Shown here one piece after another: positions 7,244 through 8,205 of a DNA stretch of 8,205 bases (within the stretch, counting starts at the first letter, position 1; every line of letters begins with the position of its first letter). Under the pieces are notes generated by a model. The model was not told where the DNA came from, made no database searches, and was given only the letters and a program-made list of their open reading frames with translations. A program made the position numbers and the translations under genes. Source of the stretch: SFLA01 sp964485815 (GTDB lineage: Bacteria > Bacillota > Clostridia > Oscillospirales > CAG-382); the NCBI GenBank assembly GCA_964485815.1, contig CAZAJX010000053.1:1-8205 (forward strand), given 5' to 3'.

Positions 7244-8205
7244 ATGCAAAGAATTGGCGTTTTTGTATGCTGGTGCGGTTCTAACATTGCAGGAACCGTA
7301 GACGTAAAGGCTGTTGCCGAAGCATTGAAGGCTGAACCCGGTGTCGTCTATTCCACCGATTATCAGTATATGTGCTCTCAGGCAGGTCAGGATATGATAA
7401 TCCGCGCCGTTAAGGAGCACAACCTTACAGGATTGGTTATCTGTTCCTGCTCTCCCCGTATGCACGAGGCTACCTTCAGAAAGACAGCAACTACCGCAGG
7501 TATCAACCCCTATATGGTAGAAATTGCAAATATCCGTGAGCAGTGCTCCTGGGTACACAAGGAAATGCCCGTAGGTACCGAAAAGGCGATCATACTGGGT
7601 AAAGCCGCAGTTGCAAAGGTAAACCTTAATACTCCCCTTACCCCCGGTGAATCCCCTGTTACAAAGCGTGCGCTGGTTATCGGCGGCGGTATTGCAGGTA
7701 TTCAGACTGCGCTTGATATTGCCGATGCAGGCTTCCCCGTAGATATCGTGGAAACCAAGCCCACTATCGGCGGTAAGATGGCTCAGCTTGATAAAACCTT
7801 CCCCACTCTTGACTGTGCGGCTTGTATCCTCACTCCCAAGATGGTGGATGTTGCTCAAAACGAAAAGATACGAATCTTCTCCTTCAGCGAAGTAACCGCA
7901 GTAAAGGGCTTCGTAGGTAACTTTGACGTTACCATTAAAAAGAAGGCAAGATACGTTAAGGAAGATGTTTGTACCGGATGCGGCGCTTGTGTTGACAAGT
8001 GTCCTATGAAAAAGAATCCCAACGAGTTCAACCTTGGTATGGATACCCGTTCTGCCATTTACATTCCCTTTGCTCAGGCAGTACCCAAGGTTGCAACCAT
8101 AGATCCCAATGCGTGTATGATGCTTAAGACCGGCAAGTGCGGTGTTTGCTCCAAGGTTTGTGCCGCAGGTGCTATCGATTACACCCAGAAGGACGAATTT
8201 ATAGA
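7244..8205 (+). CDS. hdrA: Heterodisulfide reductase subunit A-like flavoprotein, 3'-partial (first 320 residues)
   Basis: No stop is reached before the window ends. Seen: N-terminal HdrA domain with VCWCGSNIAG (8-17), C44, CSCSPRMHE (67-75) and the NIREQCSWVH stretch (96-105, C101). A dinucleotide-binding motif GGGIAG (147-152) starts the thioredoxin-reductase-like FAD domain. CAACILTPKM (191-200) is an HdrA hallmark. A ferredoxin motif C243-x2-C246-x2-C249-x3-CP follows, then a second, C291-x7-C299-x2-C302-x3-C306. Known: HdrA carries the FAD at which electron pairs are split or joined between a low-potential ferredoxin and a higher-potential acceptor. Inferred: it forms a soluble complex with the two preceding genes, 15 bases after hdrC. 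Its electron donor or acceptor (MvhD, Flx-type or NADH-binding subunits, or a hydrogenase) is not in the window. Whether the C-terminal part is standard, truncated or fused cannot be told. Confidence 0.93.
   Translation, partial: MQRIGVFVCWCGSNIAGTVDVKAVAEALKAEPGVVYSTDYQYMCSQAGQDMIIRAVKEHNLTGLVICSCSPRMHEATFRKTATTAGINPYMVEIANIREQCSWVHKEMPVGTEKAIILGKAAVAKVNLNTPLTPGESPVTKRALVIGGGIAGIQTALDIADAGFPVDIVETKPTIGGKMAQLDKTFPTLDCAACILTPKMVDVAQNEKIRIFSFSEVTAVKGFVGNFDVTIKKKARYVKEDVCTGCGACVDKCPMKKNPNEFNLGMDTRSAIYIPFAQAVPKVATIDPNACMMLKTGKCGVCSKVCAAGAIDYTQKDEFI

Overview
The window is a single co-directional run of eight genes on the + strand. The first is cut at its 5' end and the last at its 3' end. Gaps between genes are short (12 to 41 bases) or replaced by 8-base overlaps, nearly every start has a strong GGAGG-type ribosome binding site, and I see no tRNA, rRNA, insertion sequence, CRISPR array or long repeat. 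The density of iron-sulfur proteins, the [FeFe]-hydrogenases, the SpoIIE-type phosphatase, the consensus Shine-Dalgarno sites and the mid-range base composition point to a strictly anaerobic fermentative Firmicute of the class Clostridia, plausibly a gut or digester lineage. That assignment is inferred from gene content, not from a marker gene.

Region 1 (1-3664) is a hydrogen module. It holds the C-terminal part of a sensory [FeFe]-hydrogenase-like protein (last H-cluster loop, a [4Fe-4S] motif, a PAS domain and a coiled coil), then a SpoIIE/PP2C-family protein phosphatase, then a complete 473-residue [FeFe]-hydrogenase with ferredoxin-type clusters. This matches the known phosphatase-linked (group C3-type) sensory hydrogenase arrangement beside a group B-like catalytic hydrogenase. 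The likely logic is that the sensor reads H2 or redox state, the phosphatase passes the signal on, and the third gene evolves or consumes H2.

Region 2 (3706-6039) is a C4-dicarboxylate module: an LDH/MDH-superfamily dehydrogenase followed by a class II fumarase. The dehydrogenase looks like an L-lactate dehydrogenase overall but has Arg where LDHs have the specificity residue Gln102, so I read it as a malate dehydrogenase. With the fumarase it would interconvert oxaloacetate, malate and fumarate.

Region 3 (6058-8205) is a heterodisulfide-reductase-like module in the order hdrB, hdrC, hdrA (hdrA runs off the end). HdrB has both complete CCG motifs, HdrC has two [4Fe-4S] motifs, and HdrA has a flavin-binding segment and ferredoxin motifs typical of flavin-based electron bifurcation or confurcation.

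The most interesting reading is that these modules work together: malate dehydrogenase and fumarase feed fumarate to a soluble, Hdr-linked fumarate reductase (compare thiol:fumarate reductase, whose TfrB is an HdrC-HdrB fusion), with HdrA balancing NADH, ferredoxin and H2, and the neighbouring hydrogenase and its sensor handling or reporting H2. A fumarate reductase flavoprotein would be expected just downstream but cannot be seen here, so this remains a hypothesis.
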